Positions 53,953-64,000 of a stretch of 64,000 bases of DNA are shown here, piece after piece (position 1 is the stretch's first letter; the number at the start of each line of letters is the position of its first letter). The notes beneath the pieces are model-generated. The model did no database searches. It was not told the origin of the DNA and saw only the letters and a program-made list of their open reading frames with translations. A program made the translations under genes and the position numbers. This DNA comes from Paraphysomonas bandaiensis (Eukaryota > Chrysophyceae): assembly GCA_965644295.1 (NCBI GenBank), contig CBFFRP010000079.1, positions 1 to 64,000 on the forward strand, read 5' to 3'.

Positions 53953-55338
53953 CTAAAACTCAAATTCATTATCGTCAAACATATCAGCACTTTCCTGATG
54001 TGAAAAGAACTCAGAAGCTGATTCCGGGGCGTCCGGCACTCCTCCACTAGTTGTTGACTCTTTAACCATCCACCAAGTGAACACCCATGTTAGAAGTTTG
54101 TTCAAAACTATCCAAAATATATATGCAACAACAGCTAGTAGAACGGTTCCAAGAACACCAAATATATACTTGGCACATCCTGTGCGCTGGTCTACTTGGT
54201 TATAAACACGAACCAAAGGAGCAGACAATTGTTGGAATCGAATCGCAGATCGGATTGTGTTTTTCATTGTTTCCTTGTCCATTCCCCGAAGCATGTCGAT
54301 TTGGGATTGAATTTGGCTATCTGAAAACTTCCCTAGCATGGACTGTGACTTCAACATATTGAGGGCCAACTCCGGGTTACTTGTGATAGTATTAACCATT
54401 TGCTCGAGCTGCTCTTCCGATAATACTGGCGCTTCGGGCATTGTAGAAGGCTGAGCAGAATTATTACCTGCATTGGAGGTCGATCTTGGTGCGCTGGCAG
54501 CGCTTGTTTGAGCCGGATATGATCCGCGCATTTTCTGAATATTCGCTAAATCTTCAGGAGACAAAGACTTCATGTACTCTGACATGGACTTCAGCATCTC
54601 AGGATTAGACGCAGCGAGCTCCATTTGATCTGCCGCTTGCTTAATTTGTTCATCAGTCATGGATGCCATGGATGGGTCAGAGGCACGCACAAGATGGGGG
54701 TGTTTGCGCATACATTCTGCTCTGTACTTCAGCTGCTCCGGAGTCATATCTGCAATACTATTCACTTCATCTTGAATAGAACTTGATGACGACACTCCAT
54801 TTGTACCACTTTTCGTGTGCATACGTCTAAGCTCTTCCATTTGCTGTGGAGTCATTTTGCTCATTTGTTCCTCCATCATTTTCATCATAGAGGGATTTGC
54901 AGCCATTTGTTCCATACGATCAGCAGCTTGGAGTATTTGTGCATCTGACATACCCGCTAATGCAGGTTGAGATGATCTAAATGCTCCTGGATTACGTCTA
55001 ATACATGAAGCCTGATATCTTAACTGTTCAGGGGACATATTTGATAATTGATCCATTTCCATTTTAATATCATCAGATGTTATTCCAGTAGAAGAAGAAG
55101 AAGAAGAAGGAGCAGCAGTAGATTGAGAAGATGATTGAATATCTGTATTTAATAACATATCAATCTCATCTTCATTAATATAATTCATACATAATTCTAT
55201 TAAACTTTCTTTATCTATTACACTTAATTTCTTTTGTTTTAATTCCATTTTATCATGATTTGTTAATAAAAAACATTTGGCATCAATTAAATGATTTAAT
55301 TTTTTTATTGTTAATGATTGAAAACAATTTGTTGACAT
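53953..55338 (-). CDS. OEP61-like STI1-repeat tail-anchored protein
   Basis: 461 aa, single exon. Two similar STI1/DP-type modules, NMSPEQLRYQASCIRRNPGA to QAADRMEQMAANPSMMKMM and DMTPEQLKYRAECMRKHPHL to QAADQMELAASNPEMLKSM. A third methionine-rich block (MVNTITSNPELALNML) follows, then a long hydrophobic segment (IFGVLGTVLLAVVAYIFWIV) and a short acidic tail. This matches the C-terminal half of plant OEP61, a chaperone-docking membrane receptor, but the TPR domain is missing. Likely a membrane-anchored co-chaperone of the ER or a plastid envelope. The 5' 300 bases are strongly AT-rich. Confidence 0.65.
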   Translation of the reverse strand: MSTNCFQSLTIKKLNHLIDAKCFLLTNHDKMELKQKKLSVIDKESLIELCMNYINEDEIDMLLNTDIQSSSQSTAAPSSSSSSTGITSDDIKMEMDQLSNMSPEQLRYQASCIRRNPGAFRSSQPALAGMSDAQILQAADRMEQMAANPSMMKMMEEQMSKMTPQQMEELRRMHTKSGTNGVSSSSSIQDEVNSIADMTPEQLKYRAECMRKHPHLVRASDPSMASMTDEQIKQAADQMELAASNPEMLKSMSEYMKSLSPEDLANIQKMRGSYPAQTSAASAPRSTSNAGNNSAQPSTMPEAPVLSEEQLEQMVNTITSNPELALNMLKSQSMLGKFSDSQIQSQIDMLRGMDKETMKNTIRSAIRFQQLSAPLVRVYNQVDQRTGCAKYIFGVLGTVLLAVVAYIFWIVLNKLLTWVFTWWMVKESTTSGGVPDAPESASEFFSHQESADMFDDNEFEF

Positions 55339-55420
55339 GATTCTAATATAAATTAGATAATATTTAGGTATATATATATATATATGAGGTCTATTAACAT
55401 GTAGAGGAACTCAGGTACAT

Positions 55421-55577
55421 ACATGTATCGGCAGTCTGCATCTTATTTTTCGGGAATAAATTGAGGCAAAATTGATGTATGTTACTGATATACAACTACG
55501 TCTAGAATACAGATATTTGTTGCCTCAATACTAGAGGCATCTTTGAACAAAAATATACTAAGCATGCTGATACGGGA
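55421..55577 (-). repeat. MITE family B, copy 4 (inverted)
   Basis: Reverse complement carries TATATTTTTGTTCAAAGATG, TTGAGGCAAC and TTTATTCCCGAAAAATAAGA in the same order as copies 1-3. Ends CATGTATCGGCAGTC / GACTGCCC... approximate. It lies upstream of the OEP61-like gene. Confidence 0.75.
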
Positions 55578-55996
55578 CTGCCTGCTGTAGTCAAGATATA
55601 TGGACACAGTTGCCTCTTTGAATATTCTCTGTAGGAGTTTAAATATAGGGGATATCTATATCCAATTTGTCGATTTTAAGACTACTTTCAACAAAAGGTC
55701 TATTTTTAGGAGTATACTCACCAAATATGTACAGTACTGTACATATAAGGTATAAAAATCATCCTTTTTTAGTTATGTGTTGACATAAAAAACTCCGTTT
55801 ATGTTGTACGTATGTCCCAACCGGCATTTTTGGCCTGAACCAACCCGGTCTGGCTCGGCTTCGGCCTACTATATGGATATCGTATGGTATACTGTGTATG
55901 TAGAGAACAGCATATATATATTCAGCTTATGTATATATATATGGAATAATCAAGTAGTTAAACATACCATACATAACAGTGTAAACAACATATACA

Positions 55997-56665
55997 ATGA
56001 ACATCATATACATTCTATTAAGTACAATATCACTCTCTATAGCCTCAAATAACCCTCAACCAACTTTATGGCCTATAGAATTTATTATAACCTTTCAAAG
56101 TAATATCACTGTAACTATCGATCAGCCTGTAGTTCCTGTTAACGGTATTTCATACTATGATTGGACATTAAAGGCTCAGAGGATTGAACATGATCCAGGA
56201 GCATATGAATGTACTAATTTCTATGCTACTAATCAATCATGTACGGAATATTTTTTACCAGATGGATTATATCGTGTATTACAAGCACCAACAGAGGGAC
56301 AAGAAGAGTGTTGTCTTGATATGCCTGGTATAGGAGCCTTACCTCCTGATTGGGCTTCTTCCACGAACCCCACTTATAATGGTGTCACAACTGAACTGTA
56401 CTCAGGATTAGATGCAAAGAAGTGGACATTTGACAATTTTCCCAATACTACGAATCCACATATGTACTTTGAAGTGGACAGTGGTCCTTATATGGGATTT
56501 CCATTGCTATTTACTTTTCCTGCAGTTGATGGGCGGCAGGATTTTTATTATGACCCGGCGTCAATGAAAGTGGGACCTGTTGATGACAGTCTTTTTGAGC
56601 TGCCAGAGGGGTGCGAAGGGAAGCTTTGTTCCACGTCATTGAGACGAGGAAATACTGTGCCTTAA
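55997..56665 (+). CDS. Secreted cysteine-rich protein
   Basis: 222 aa. A hydrophobic signal peptide (MNIIYILLSTISLSIAS) is followed by a mature protein with paired cysteines (YECTNFYATNQSCTEYF, EECCLDMPGIGALPPDW, EGCEGKLCST) and several N-glycosylation sites (NIT, NQS). Probably extracellular or in the endomembrane system. I do not recognise the family. Frames 55801-56052 upstream overlap only by chance. Confidence 0.65.
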   Translation: MNIIYILLSTISLSIASNNPQPTLWPIEFIITFQSNITVTIDQPVVPVNGISYYDWTLKAQRIEHDPGAYECTNFYATNQSCTEYFLPDGLYRVLQAPTEGQEECCLDMPGIGALPPDWASSTNPTYNGVTTELYSGLDAKKWTFDNFPNTTNPHMYFEVDSGPYMGFPLLFTFPAVDGRQDFYYDPASMKVGPVDDSLFELPEGCEGKLCSTSLRRGNTVP

Positions 56666-57206
56666 AAGAATTCGAACTCTGGACATTGTTTTGCTGGGAA
56701 TGATCTTATGGCCCGATATTGCAACTCAAGAGAAAGTCCTATTCACTTCTGAGTGTGTCACTTAAATATTTATGATCATACATATTTAAATTTATGTGTT
56801 GTACATGTGCTTGCCCGAAATTAAAGCAAGTAATACCATTTCCATTACTTTTTCACGCACTTCTTATTAAACGTATAGTATATAGTACTGCTGCAGCGCA
56901 TTGGCTATAACTGCCCGCTTTGTTGTATTAGTATTTCGAAAGCAGATAACAAAAGAAAGCTTTGAAGGTTACGTTTTCATAGCAACACTGCGCACCATAT
57001 AGTTCTTGGCTTCAACTAAACTACTGTATATGTGTTATTGCAGTATATGTGTTGGCTATCTGATATTCCACTTTATTATCATATCGTGTCTGAAGTATAT
57101 GTAAGTATATAGTTAATCAAGTTATTATACTATATGCACTATGCACACTCTGCAGTACTGGAAGAGCAAATTAGGAATTAAAAATCATCATTTTACTCTA
57201 TCAAAG
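56666..57206. other. Convergent intergenic region
   Basis: No ORF or repeat supported. Confidence 0.55.
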
Positions 57207-58568
57207 CTATAAATCTCCTTCTAAGCTATTTGCACAACTTGTGCCAGCAATATGACCCGTTGTCCACGCAGCCTGAAAATTAAATCCACCAGTGACACCA
57301 TCTATATTTAAAACTTCTCCAGCAAAAAATATTCCAGGAACAATCTTTGATTCCATTGTATTCATATTTACTTGATCTAAGTTAACACCACCAGCTGTAA
57401 CAAATTCATCTTTATTGACGGCACGACCATCCACATGTACTTTACAACCGCACAACTGCGAGGCAATAATATCAATATCTGACTTCTTTAGATCTTTCCA
57501 TTGAATATCAGGATTGACATTCGACTTGCGCAACAGGTACACCCATAGTCGTTTGGGCAATGGGTCTACATCTAACCACGCACCGGGAAAAGCGCCACCC
57601 ACCTTTTTTAAGGGATTAGACAATTTGGCCTCCTTTAAGCAAGATATTACTTCCGATTTATCCATAGTGAGCCATGATATTTCCACAGTAAATGCGTATT
57701 TTAATTCTGCCAACACACGGGCCCCAAATGACGAAAGCCGTAAAATGGCTGGCCCGGAGAGCCCTTGATGAGTGATTAGCACGGGCCCATATTGCGTCAA
57801 GTGAACTAAATCTCGGCGAGATATTACATCAAAATGGTCAGATAAAAAATTCTTATCCAATAGAAGTCGTACAGAGGCAGTTGGAACGGATATACCATTG
57901 AGCTCATTCAATTCCATATCCTTAACCTTAAATGTAAATAAGGAGGGCTTGGGATCGATTATATCATGCCCCAGTGAACTCAGCATACTATAGCCTTGCT
58001 TGGAAGAACCAGTAGCAAATATAACTCTTTCTGCTGGAAGCTTTTGAATCTCACCTCTAGGAACTCTACCATCTTTACAAGTATACTCTACAGTGAATAA
58101 GGAAGACGATGACGTTGGCAATTGAATATTTCGTACATTCGTCTTACAATTACATGTAATCGACATCTCATTAGCTGTAGACTGTAATGCATTAATAACA
58201 GTTGATGATTGGTTACTTGCAGGAAAAACACGTCCATCAGATTCAATTTTAAGATCAAATTTCTTACGAAACCATTCATATGTTTCATATGGTCCAAATA
58301 TAGACATATATGCACCTATTAATTGCTTTTCACCTCGTGGATAGTTACTTGTAATATATCGTATATCATTATTGGGATTATGCATAATATTACATCTTCC
58401 ACCACCAGATATTGCCACTTTTTGCAATGGATTACTACTAAACTCTAATATTTGTATATTATACTGAATATTGCGTTGTATAAGTATAGATGCACATTGT
58501 ATTGCTGAAAAATATCCAGCTGCACCACCACCTATGATAATAATTCGCTGAACATGTTGAGGATGCAT
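57207..58568 (-). CDS. HI0933/BaiN-type FAD-dependent oxidoreductase
   Basis: 453 aa flavoprotein. FAD-binding Rossmann motif IIIIGGGAAGYFSAIQC at residues 9-25. Family signatures KVAISGGGRCNIMHN (about 49-63), ATGSSKQGYSMLSSLGHD, GPVLITHQGLSGPAILRLSS, and the C-terminal GIFFAGEVLNIDGVTGGFNF that closes the FAD site. The family is bacterial (YhiN/BaiN) and also occurs in plants and algae; the substrate is unsettled. No obvious transit peptide. Single exon. The 5' 500 bases are AT-rich. Confidence 0.9.
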   Translation of the reverse strand: MHPQHVQRIIIIGGGAAGYFSAIQCASILIQRNIQYNIQILEFSSNPLQKVAISGGGRCNIMHNPNNDIRYITSNYPRGEKQLIGAYMSIFGPYETYEWFRKKFDLKIESDGRVFPASNQSSTVINALQSTANEMSITCNCKTNVRNIQLPTSSSSLFTVEYTCKDGRVPRGEIQKLPAERVIFATGSSKQGYSMLSSLGHDIIDPKPSLFTFKVKDMELNELNGISVPTASVRLLLDKNFLSDHFDVISRRDLVHLTQYGPVLITHQGLSGPAILRLSSFGARVLAELKYAFTVEISWLTMDKSEVISCLKEAKLSNPLKKVGGAFPGAWLDVDPLPKRLWVYLLRKSNVNPDIQWKDLKKSDIDIIASQLCGCKVHVDGRAVNKDEFVTAGGVNLDQVNMNTMESKIVPGIFFAGEVLNIDGVTGGFNFQAAWTTGHIAGTSCANSLEGDL

Positions 58569-59134
58569 TATATTGATGATAATAGTTAATATATGCTACA
58601 TGAGTGATTGTATCTCTACATATGCATCTATAGACACCTCGATGAAATAGTTTTAAGTTTGTTTATAGAAATTAGTTATTTTTTTGTTAGAATAGTTGAG
58701 TTTTCATGTATAATATTGTAGTTTATAGAATGAGTTCATAGAAATAGTGGGTTTTGTAAGAGGAAATTGAAGAAAATCAATCATAGGAATGATGTGGTGG
58801 TCCTACTCATGTGGCTGTGATAGGTCGGTACATCTACATGTATGTAGGTATGTACAGTATGTATGTATATGTAGGTAGATATGTACTGTAGGTAGGTAGC
58901 TAGGTACGTGTAGGTAGGTAGGTACATGTAGGAAGGTAGGTAGGTACATATACTGTAGGTAAATGTAGGTACATGTATGTGGGGGGTGTAGCATATATAC
59001 ATGAGTCTGCATATACATGTACACTGCACTGCTGTATGTATGTATGTATGTATGTATATGGTGTGTGGTATGCTCATATCATCATCATATTAAACCCACA
59101 TAACTCTCCACTCAGTGGACTCACTACACTATCA
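58569..59134. other. Divergent intergenic region with TAGG/TATG microsatellite
   Basis: Between the flavoprotein and SRP72 starts. GTAGGTA-rich low-complexity sequence at 58830-58985 and a TATG run at 59037-59056. ORFs here are microsatellite artefacts. Confidence 0.6.
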
Positions 59135-61923
59135 ATGGAAAACTCAAGTGACAATGAGGAGAAACAAAATCTTCTTTCACTACGTAAATGTTTGAAGAAG
59201 GAACAGTATAATAAAGCTATCGATCTCTGTAATCACAGTAAGTAACGTACATACACATACATACATACATACATACATACATACATACATACATAGAGAG
59301 AGAGTTTTAGATTGTGATGCTGTTGACTGTAACTTATAGTTATAACACACACCACTGCCATACATACATACATATACACATACACACATACATACATATA
59401 CACACAGTTATATATATATGTATTGTAAATATATGTATCTGTTATCGACTAACTCTCTCTACTCTTTTCTCCTCATACAGTCATAGCTAAGAACCCCGCT
59501 GACATTGATATCTATCGGGTCAAAATATCATGCTTAGTAAACTTGAAGCGGTTCGATGAGGCCATAAAGATAGCAGAGGACAGCAATGAGTTCACTTTCG
59601 AGCGTGCCTACTGTCTCTATCGCAAAAACAAGGTATATCAACTCTACAGTCTGCTTGTTTTTTGTTAATATTATTGCAGCTGGATGAGGTTATTGAGCTG
59701 TGTGAGTCTTTTTCGGAGCCACGACCAGAGAAAGTGATCAACTTGGAAGCTCAGGCGGTAAGCACCATGAGCTATATACAGAATATATCTATAGTCGCCA
59801 TTAGCTTCATTGTGATTGTGTTATTGAATGCTTTCTAAACGATCTCGTTATTCTATAGTACTACAAGCTACAACAATACACCCAGGCTACCGCTTGCTAC
59901 GAGAGGCTTGTTGATTTATCATCCGACCCAGATTACGATTTATTGGCCAATATTTATGCAACTCACGTATCATCTGGGTGTGGACAAAGCGCTCTGTCTT
60001 CTCACCCATTGGATGAGTCTTCTGTTGGAGACAGTTTTGAGTTAATGTATAACATCGCCTGTGCATACATTTCTACTGGGAACTATTCTAAGGCTGAGGA
60101 AACATTGGAGCAAGCTAAAGCGATGTGTGTGCGTGTGTTAGAAGAGGATGGAGCCTCGGGGTCGATTATTGAGGAGGAGTGTGCGGCTATCAACTTGCAG
60201 AAAACTTTCGTGGACATAATCTGTCACAGAGCCTCTGAACAATCGCTTCAGGAATGCCGCGCGATCTTACGTAACCATAAGAAAGACAATGAGCTATATG
60301 CCGTTGCGGCCAACAACCTAGCTGTTCTGCGAGGTGATACAGATTTACCTGACTCTCTCCGTCGTTTGCGGAACACAATATCAGCTGCTTCTGAGGATAA
60401 GCTCACGAAATCTCAGCTCATGGAGATAAGGTACAACAGATGCCTTCTATTGCTGCATCTCAAAAAGGTGGATGAATGTATGAAGAATCTGGAAGAGTTA
60501 GATAAAATGTACGTGAGCGCGTTTTTCCTCGTCTTTTATTATGTTTTGGATGCGAATAGCGTCGTTTTCTATACCGTATAATATGGCGTGACTTAAAAGA
60601 GTCTGTCGTACTTGTCTTATGTCTGAGTGAGTGTAATGATTGTGTGCAGCTATGGCCCGAATCCGCGAAGTATTCTTATTCGAGCCTGTACATTTGCCCT
60701 CACCAAGGACTATACCCAATCAGATCATTTTGTGAACGAAAATATCTCTCTAATTGATTCTAGTGAGGATCCGTCCGGGCTTCGTGAGAAATTGATATTA
60801 GTGAAGGCACAAACTCTCATCGACAGGAAGCAATTTAAGGAAGCCTTTGAGATAATGTCATCGGTGTCGTCTCTGCGCCAAACTGCTGCAGGCGTGTCTG
60901 CTATGTATAACCTTCAAACCATTATGAGCAAAACTAATTCTGTTGACACCAACTCCGCGACCGACTTTCTTCTTAAATGTGCAAAGGAAATCGCAGATAC
61001 AGATGACACAACGGATGCCCAAATACATACCTTGCGTTCTATTGCCCATGAGTTTCAAAGTAAGCACCTATATTCCGAAGCCGCACAAGTGTGGCGATAT
61101 CTATTGCAATGTGCTTCTGCCATAGATTCTAGCGACAGGCTTACAGCAACAGCACAACTCGCTGTGTGCTTATCTCATTGTGATGTTGAAGAAAGTGGGC
61201 GTATTGCCGTGTCTCTTCCACAGGTGCGTTTTCTTTTCTGGCGCGTACCTAATTCACGCAGCCACGATACGTAGTTATATATTGTTCTGTAAATCGACCA
61301 CAATTTGTATTAATAATTCTTTGAACAGGTTGATGCGGAGGGCGTAAATGCGGAGGAGCTAGAGAAGTCTGAAATTCCGCTGTTGTCTAAGCGTGTTAAT
61401 ACATCAAACTCGCATTCACATAGCCAAGATGCTGGTACGACGACCGAAGTGCCCACCGAAGCTTCCAAGAAGGAACGCGCGGAAGAAATGCGCCGGGCTC
61501 GTTTACAAAGGCGCAAGGCCAAGTGCCGCGAGGAGTATTTGAAGAAACTTGAGGAGGCAGGGAAGTATGACCCCAACAAGCCTGTAAAGCCAGACCCAGA
61601 GAGGTACGTTTTGCGTCATATTTTTCTGCCACTGCCTGGCATGGGAAATATATATGGTACGAAATATGTGTCGTCTCGTTCTCATGTGGTGTGTATCGTT
61701 TCGCAGATGGATTCCGTTGAAGCACCGCTCATATAATAAGCGGGGACGACGCAACCGCAACAAATTCGTCGGCGGACAAGGGTCTGGGGATGGGGCAGCA
61801 AAGGATATGCTCAAACTGGACGCATATGCTCGAGCTAATGCATCAGACTCGGCAAGTAAGAAGCCTAAAGGTACCGTCGTGGAGTCGTCAAGTGCGAAGA
61901 ATAAAGGCAGGAAGAAGCGTTAA
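59135..61923 (+). CDS. SRP72: Signal recognition particle subunit SRP72
   Basis: Seven exons: 59135-59237, 59481-59632, 59680-59757, 59859-60508, 60650-61223, 61329-61603, 61707-61923. All introns are GT-AG and 47-243 bp; the sum is divisible by three and gives 682 aa, near the usual length. SRP72 binds SRP RNA with SRP68 in the particle that targets nascent chains to the ER. TPR helices are visible (FDEAIKIAEDS, FERAYCLYRKNK, FELMYNIACAYISTGNYSKA). The C-terminal RNA-binding domain is diagnostic: YDPNKPVKPDPER, then WIPLKHRSYNKRGRRNRNKF, with tryptophan completed across the last intron, and a basic tail. Intron 1 carries an ACAT microsatellite. Confidence 0.95.
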
Positions 61924-62727
61924 AAGAGTTGTTGCGAATATCCGGCTCAGTAAGATGTACACACAGCTTCGTAGTGTATATGGGTTCGTGATACTCGTAG
62001 TAGTTGTGGTTTACCTCCGCCTAAGTTAGTAATTAATATACCATTGCTAATATAAACCTATGACTTCTATTTTCTATATGACGGGGTGCCACTCTCAAAA
62101 ATATGGTAAGTCGAAATATTAAGATATTAAGTATAGATATAGAATGATGTACTTCTGCCATATAATCTAGCAACAGTACTACTCGCTGTAGGTTTTTATA
62201 TACTTATTTATACAGATACGCAGTATATATTTTAATGATTTCACTAGATCCTTTTTCCTCTGTCGGTGGCCTTGCCTCTTCGCTTTTACAATATATAGAA
62301 AGTTATCATACTTGCCCTCAATATAATGAATGACAAATGTTGAAAAATAGAAACTGACGAATTCTCACAGGCGGTCTCAAACAAAATTGAAATTCTAGGT
62401 GACGGATACTCCGATCTTCTATCACCATCCCCGCCGAAGCTACTGTAGGAAGCAATTATGATACAAGAATAAGGATGAAGTAGTGTAAGTAGTAGTATGT
62501 AGTATGAGATGAGAGGTAGATAGATAGTAGACTTTATCAGATCAGAAGATATAAGTATTAAGGCCAGATATAGGGTTAGAATGTATCGGAACAATCGATA
62601 CATACGAATGAAACGGATGTTTGATGTTTATGGTTTATGGTAGCCCATAGAGAATTATGGTAGTATACATCTAGCCCTGAAATCAACAGATGTCTGGTAT
62701 ATATCAACATATCAACATTCTGCTATT
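61924..62727. other. Gene-free stretch
   Basis: AT-rich, no supportable gene; the minus-strand ORF at 62286-62603 has no domain. Confidence 0.5.
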
Positions 62728-62915
62728 CTGCTTGCTCACTGCGTTTGCTTTAAGTGATAGAGCGAAAGTTGTTGCACCTTGGCGCTTGCGGTGATGCACA
62801 AGCAGCTTTCGTAGCGCGAAATAGTAGGATGATATCAGTGATAAGCACTGTTAATAAATTGCTTTGCTACGTTACATCGTCTGACTCTTGCACGCTTATT
62901 GCTAATAATAAAACA
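62728..62915 (+). repeat. Dispersed repeat family A, copy 3
   Basis: Starts CTGCTTGCTCACTGCGTTTG and carries the shared core; the conserved frame reads ERKLLHLGACGDAQAAFVA. Most differences from copies 1 and 2 are at third codon positions of that frame. Confidence 0.8.
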
Positions 62916-63543
62916 TATGGGAGTAGGTGGTGGGATGTTTCGAATTTCTCTACAAAATTTCTGGAATAAGGTTGAGTGACACAGATTTTTATATATAGCA
63001 GAGAGCGAAAAAAGTGGGAGATTTCGTGAGTAAGAAGTACAGTTAAGTGTTGTGTGTTGCAAGAATGCTTTAGTGCTATTCCTATCCATGTTATCACCTG
63101 TGACCTGTGCACATAGAAAAGGATGATCAAGGAGACAGCCTCCCCCTCCCCTAGTTTTATTTTCGCCTTATCATTTCATTATTCATAAAATTCATATAAC
63201 ATTGATGAGTGAGTACATATACACAAGAAAAATAAAACTATCAGCCATGTTTACCCATTATTCTCTAGAGGGAAATCAATACAAAAAACAGAAAAAACTT
63301 AAAACGTCACATCTAGAGCGTAACTCCAACAGGCATAATATCAGCTGTAGGTATATGTTCACTACACCCGAATTCACAACTCCTTATATCAAAGCTGACC
63401 ACAATGAATTTATGACCACAAAACAATAAATCAACTGAATCACCCCAATTTCCGGACTAGTAGCATCGTCATTCAGTTGCAACAATGTATAGCACAAAAG
63501 ATAAATATCACACACTCTCCCTCCCGTATATGCACGTATCGAA
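62916..63543. other. Gene-free stretch
   Basis: No supportable gene; the 75-codon + frame at 63202-63429 has no recognisable domain. Confidence 0.5.
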
Positions 63544-64000
63544 CTAGCAGTGACTTTCTGCCATTAGGGCATCAAATAACTCAATGTTTAAAGGCTTTTC
63601 GAGAACATGATTGGCACCGCTCTCAAGGAAATAGTCCACATCTCCTGACATGACATTTCCTGTTACTCCTATTATTTTTAGTGATTTAAAACCCATCTCG
63701 CGAATTCGGCGCGTGGCTTCTGGCCCGTTCATCTGCATCAAAACCAAAATGAGATTGCAAAGTATAGGCTTCGTCGTATAGATATACACAATAACATTCG
63801 CAGTATCAATTTCATCATACACTTTTGAACATGTACACATAATCAACTTACGTTCGGCATTTGAAAATCCATCATGATGCAGCAGTAATGATCAGCAGCT
63901 GTAGTTTCCATCATCTTCAAGCAATCCACACCGTCTACTGCAGTGTCGCACTCGTATCCCCTTCTCGTCAAAATCCTAGTCAGTATTTTGCGATTGGACG
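63544..64000 (-). CDS. Response-regulator receiver domain, C-terminal part
   Basis: Two visible exons, 64000-63852 (continues off the window) and 63732-63544, with a 119-bp GT-AG intron. The spliced frame gives a CheY-like receiver: RILTRRGYECDTAVDG, the phospho-acceptor strand CCIMMDFQMPN joined across the intron to MNGPEATRRIREM, then IIGVTGN (conserved T) and HVLEKPLN (conserved K). It ends 18 residues later, so the receiver is C-terminal, as in hybrid histidine kinases. Two-component signalling in a eukaryote fits algae, fungi, plants and many protists. Confidence 0.85.

Noticed and set aside
63202-63429. Plus-strand 75-codon ORF
   Set aside because: Low-complexity, no domain, no splice support.
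1-64000. tRNA, rRNA genes or CRISPR arrays
   Set aside because: No cloverleaf, rRNA motif or spaced repeat array was recognised on either strand; a tRNAscan or Rfam search would be decisive.

Overview
This window is nuclear DNA of an AT-rich protist, not a prokaryote. Five genes need spliceosomal introns (about 38-243 bp, GT-AG). Recognisable cellular genes include NAT10/Kre33, SRP72, a mitoribosomal mS38-like protein, a flagellar-type WD40/EF-hand protein, an OEP61-like STI1 membrane protein, a BaiN/HI0933 flavoprotein, an RRM protein, a two-component receiver domain and an F-box/ankyrin protein with NxPCPWNExTC repeats. That mix suggests a flagellated alga or stramenopile-like protist. The placement is inference; there is no rRNA to confirm it.

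Layout. 1-3330: decayed non-LTR reverse transcriptase, then the 3' end of a Ty3/gypsy element (integrase, candidate polypurine tract and LTR). 4132-19849: a complete Polinton/Maverick-like virus-like element of 15,702 bp. It has 256-bp terminal inverted repeats differing at one base, an 8-bp target duplication, and a 69-bp palindrome at each tip. 20182-22170: relic of a second Ty3 integrase abutting two Polinton-type genes. 22650-29300: graveyard of retroelement remnants, a MITE, a long ACAT microsatellite and inverted repeats. 30025-33606: F-box/ankyrin gene with a recently amplified 176-177-residue super-repeat. 34609-40320: WD40/EF-hand gene. 40320-48680: mostly non-coding, with MITE copies, a copia fragment, a small RRM gene and a 139-bp stray copy of part of the neighbouring NAT10 gene. 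48679-64000: ordinary housekeeping gene block.

The Polinton reads as a self-contained virus-like genome. Left-end genes run rightward: two tandem GIY-YIG nucleases, two small proteins, protein-primed PolB, a retroviral-type integrase and two proteins built from one repeated domain. A leftward block follows: coiled-coil fiber, double-jelly-roll major capsid, basic protein, penton-like minor capsid, small ORF, packaging ATPase and two charged or disordered proteins. One last rightward gene lies against the right repeat. Near-identical repeats and intact frames indicate a young insertion. I find no maturation protease.

The most interesting signals are the palindromic tips of the Polinton repeats (a hairpin-end design), the repeated-domain protein family shared by the intact element and the relic next door, two different upstream motifs in the Polinton gene blocks, and a host-wide compositional trend in which the 5' few hundred bases of several host genes are strikingly AT-rich compared with their 3' parts.
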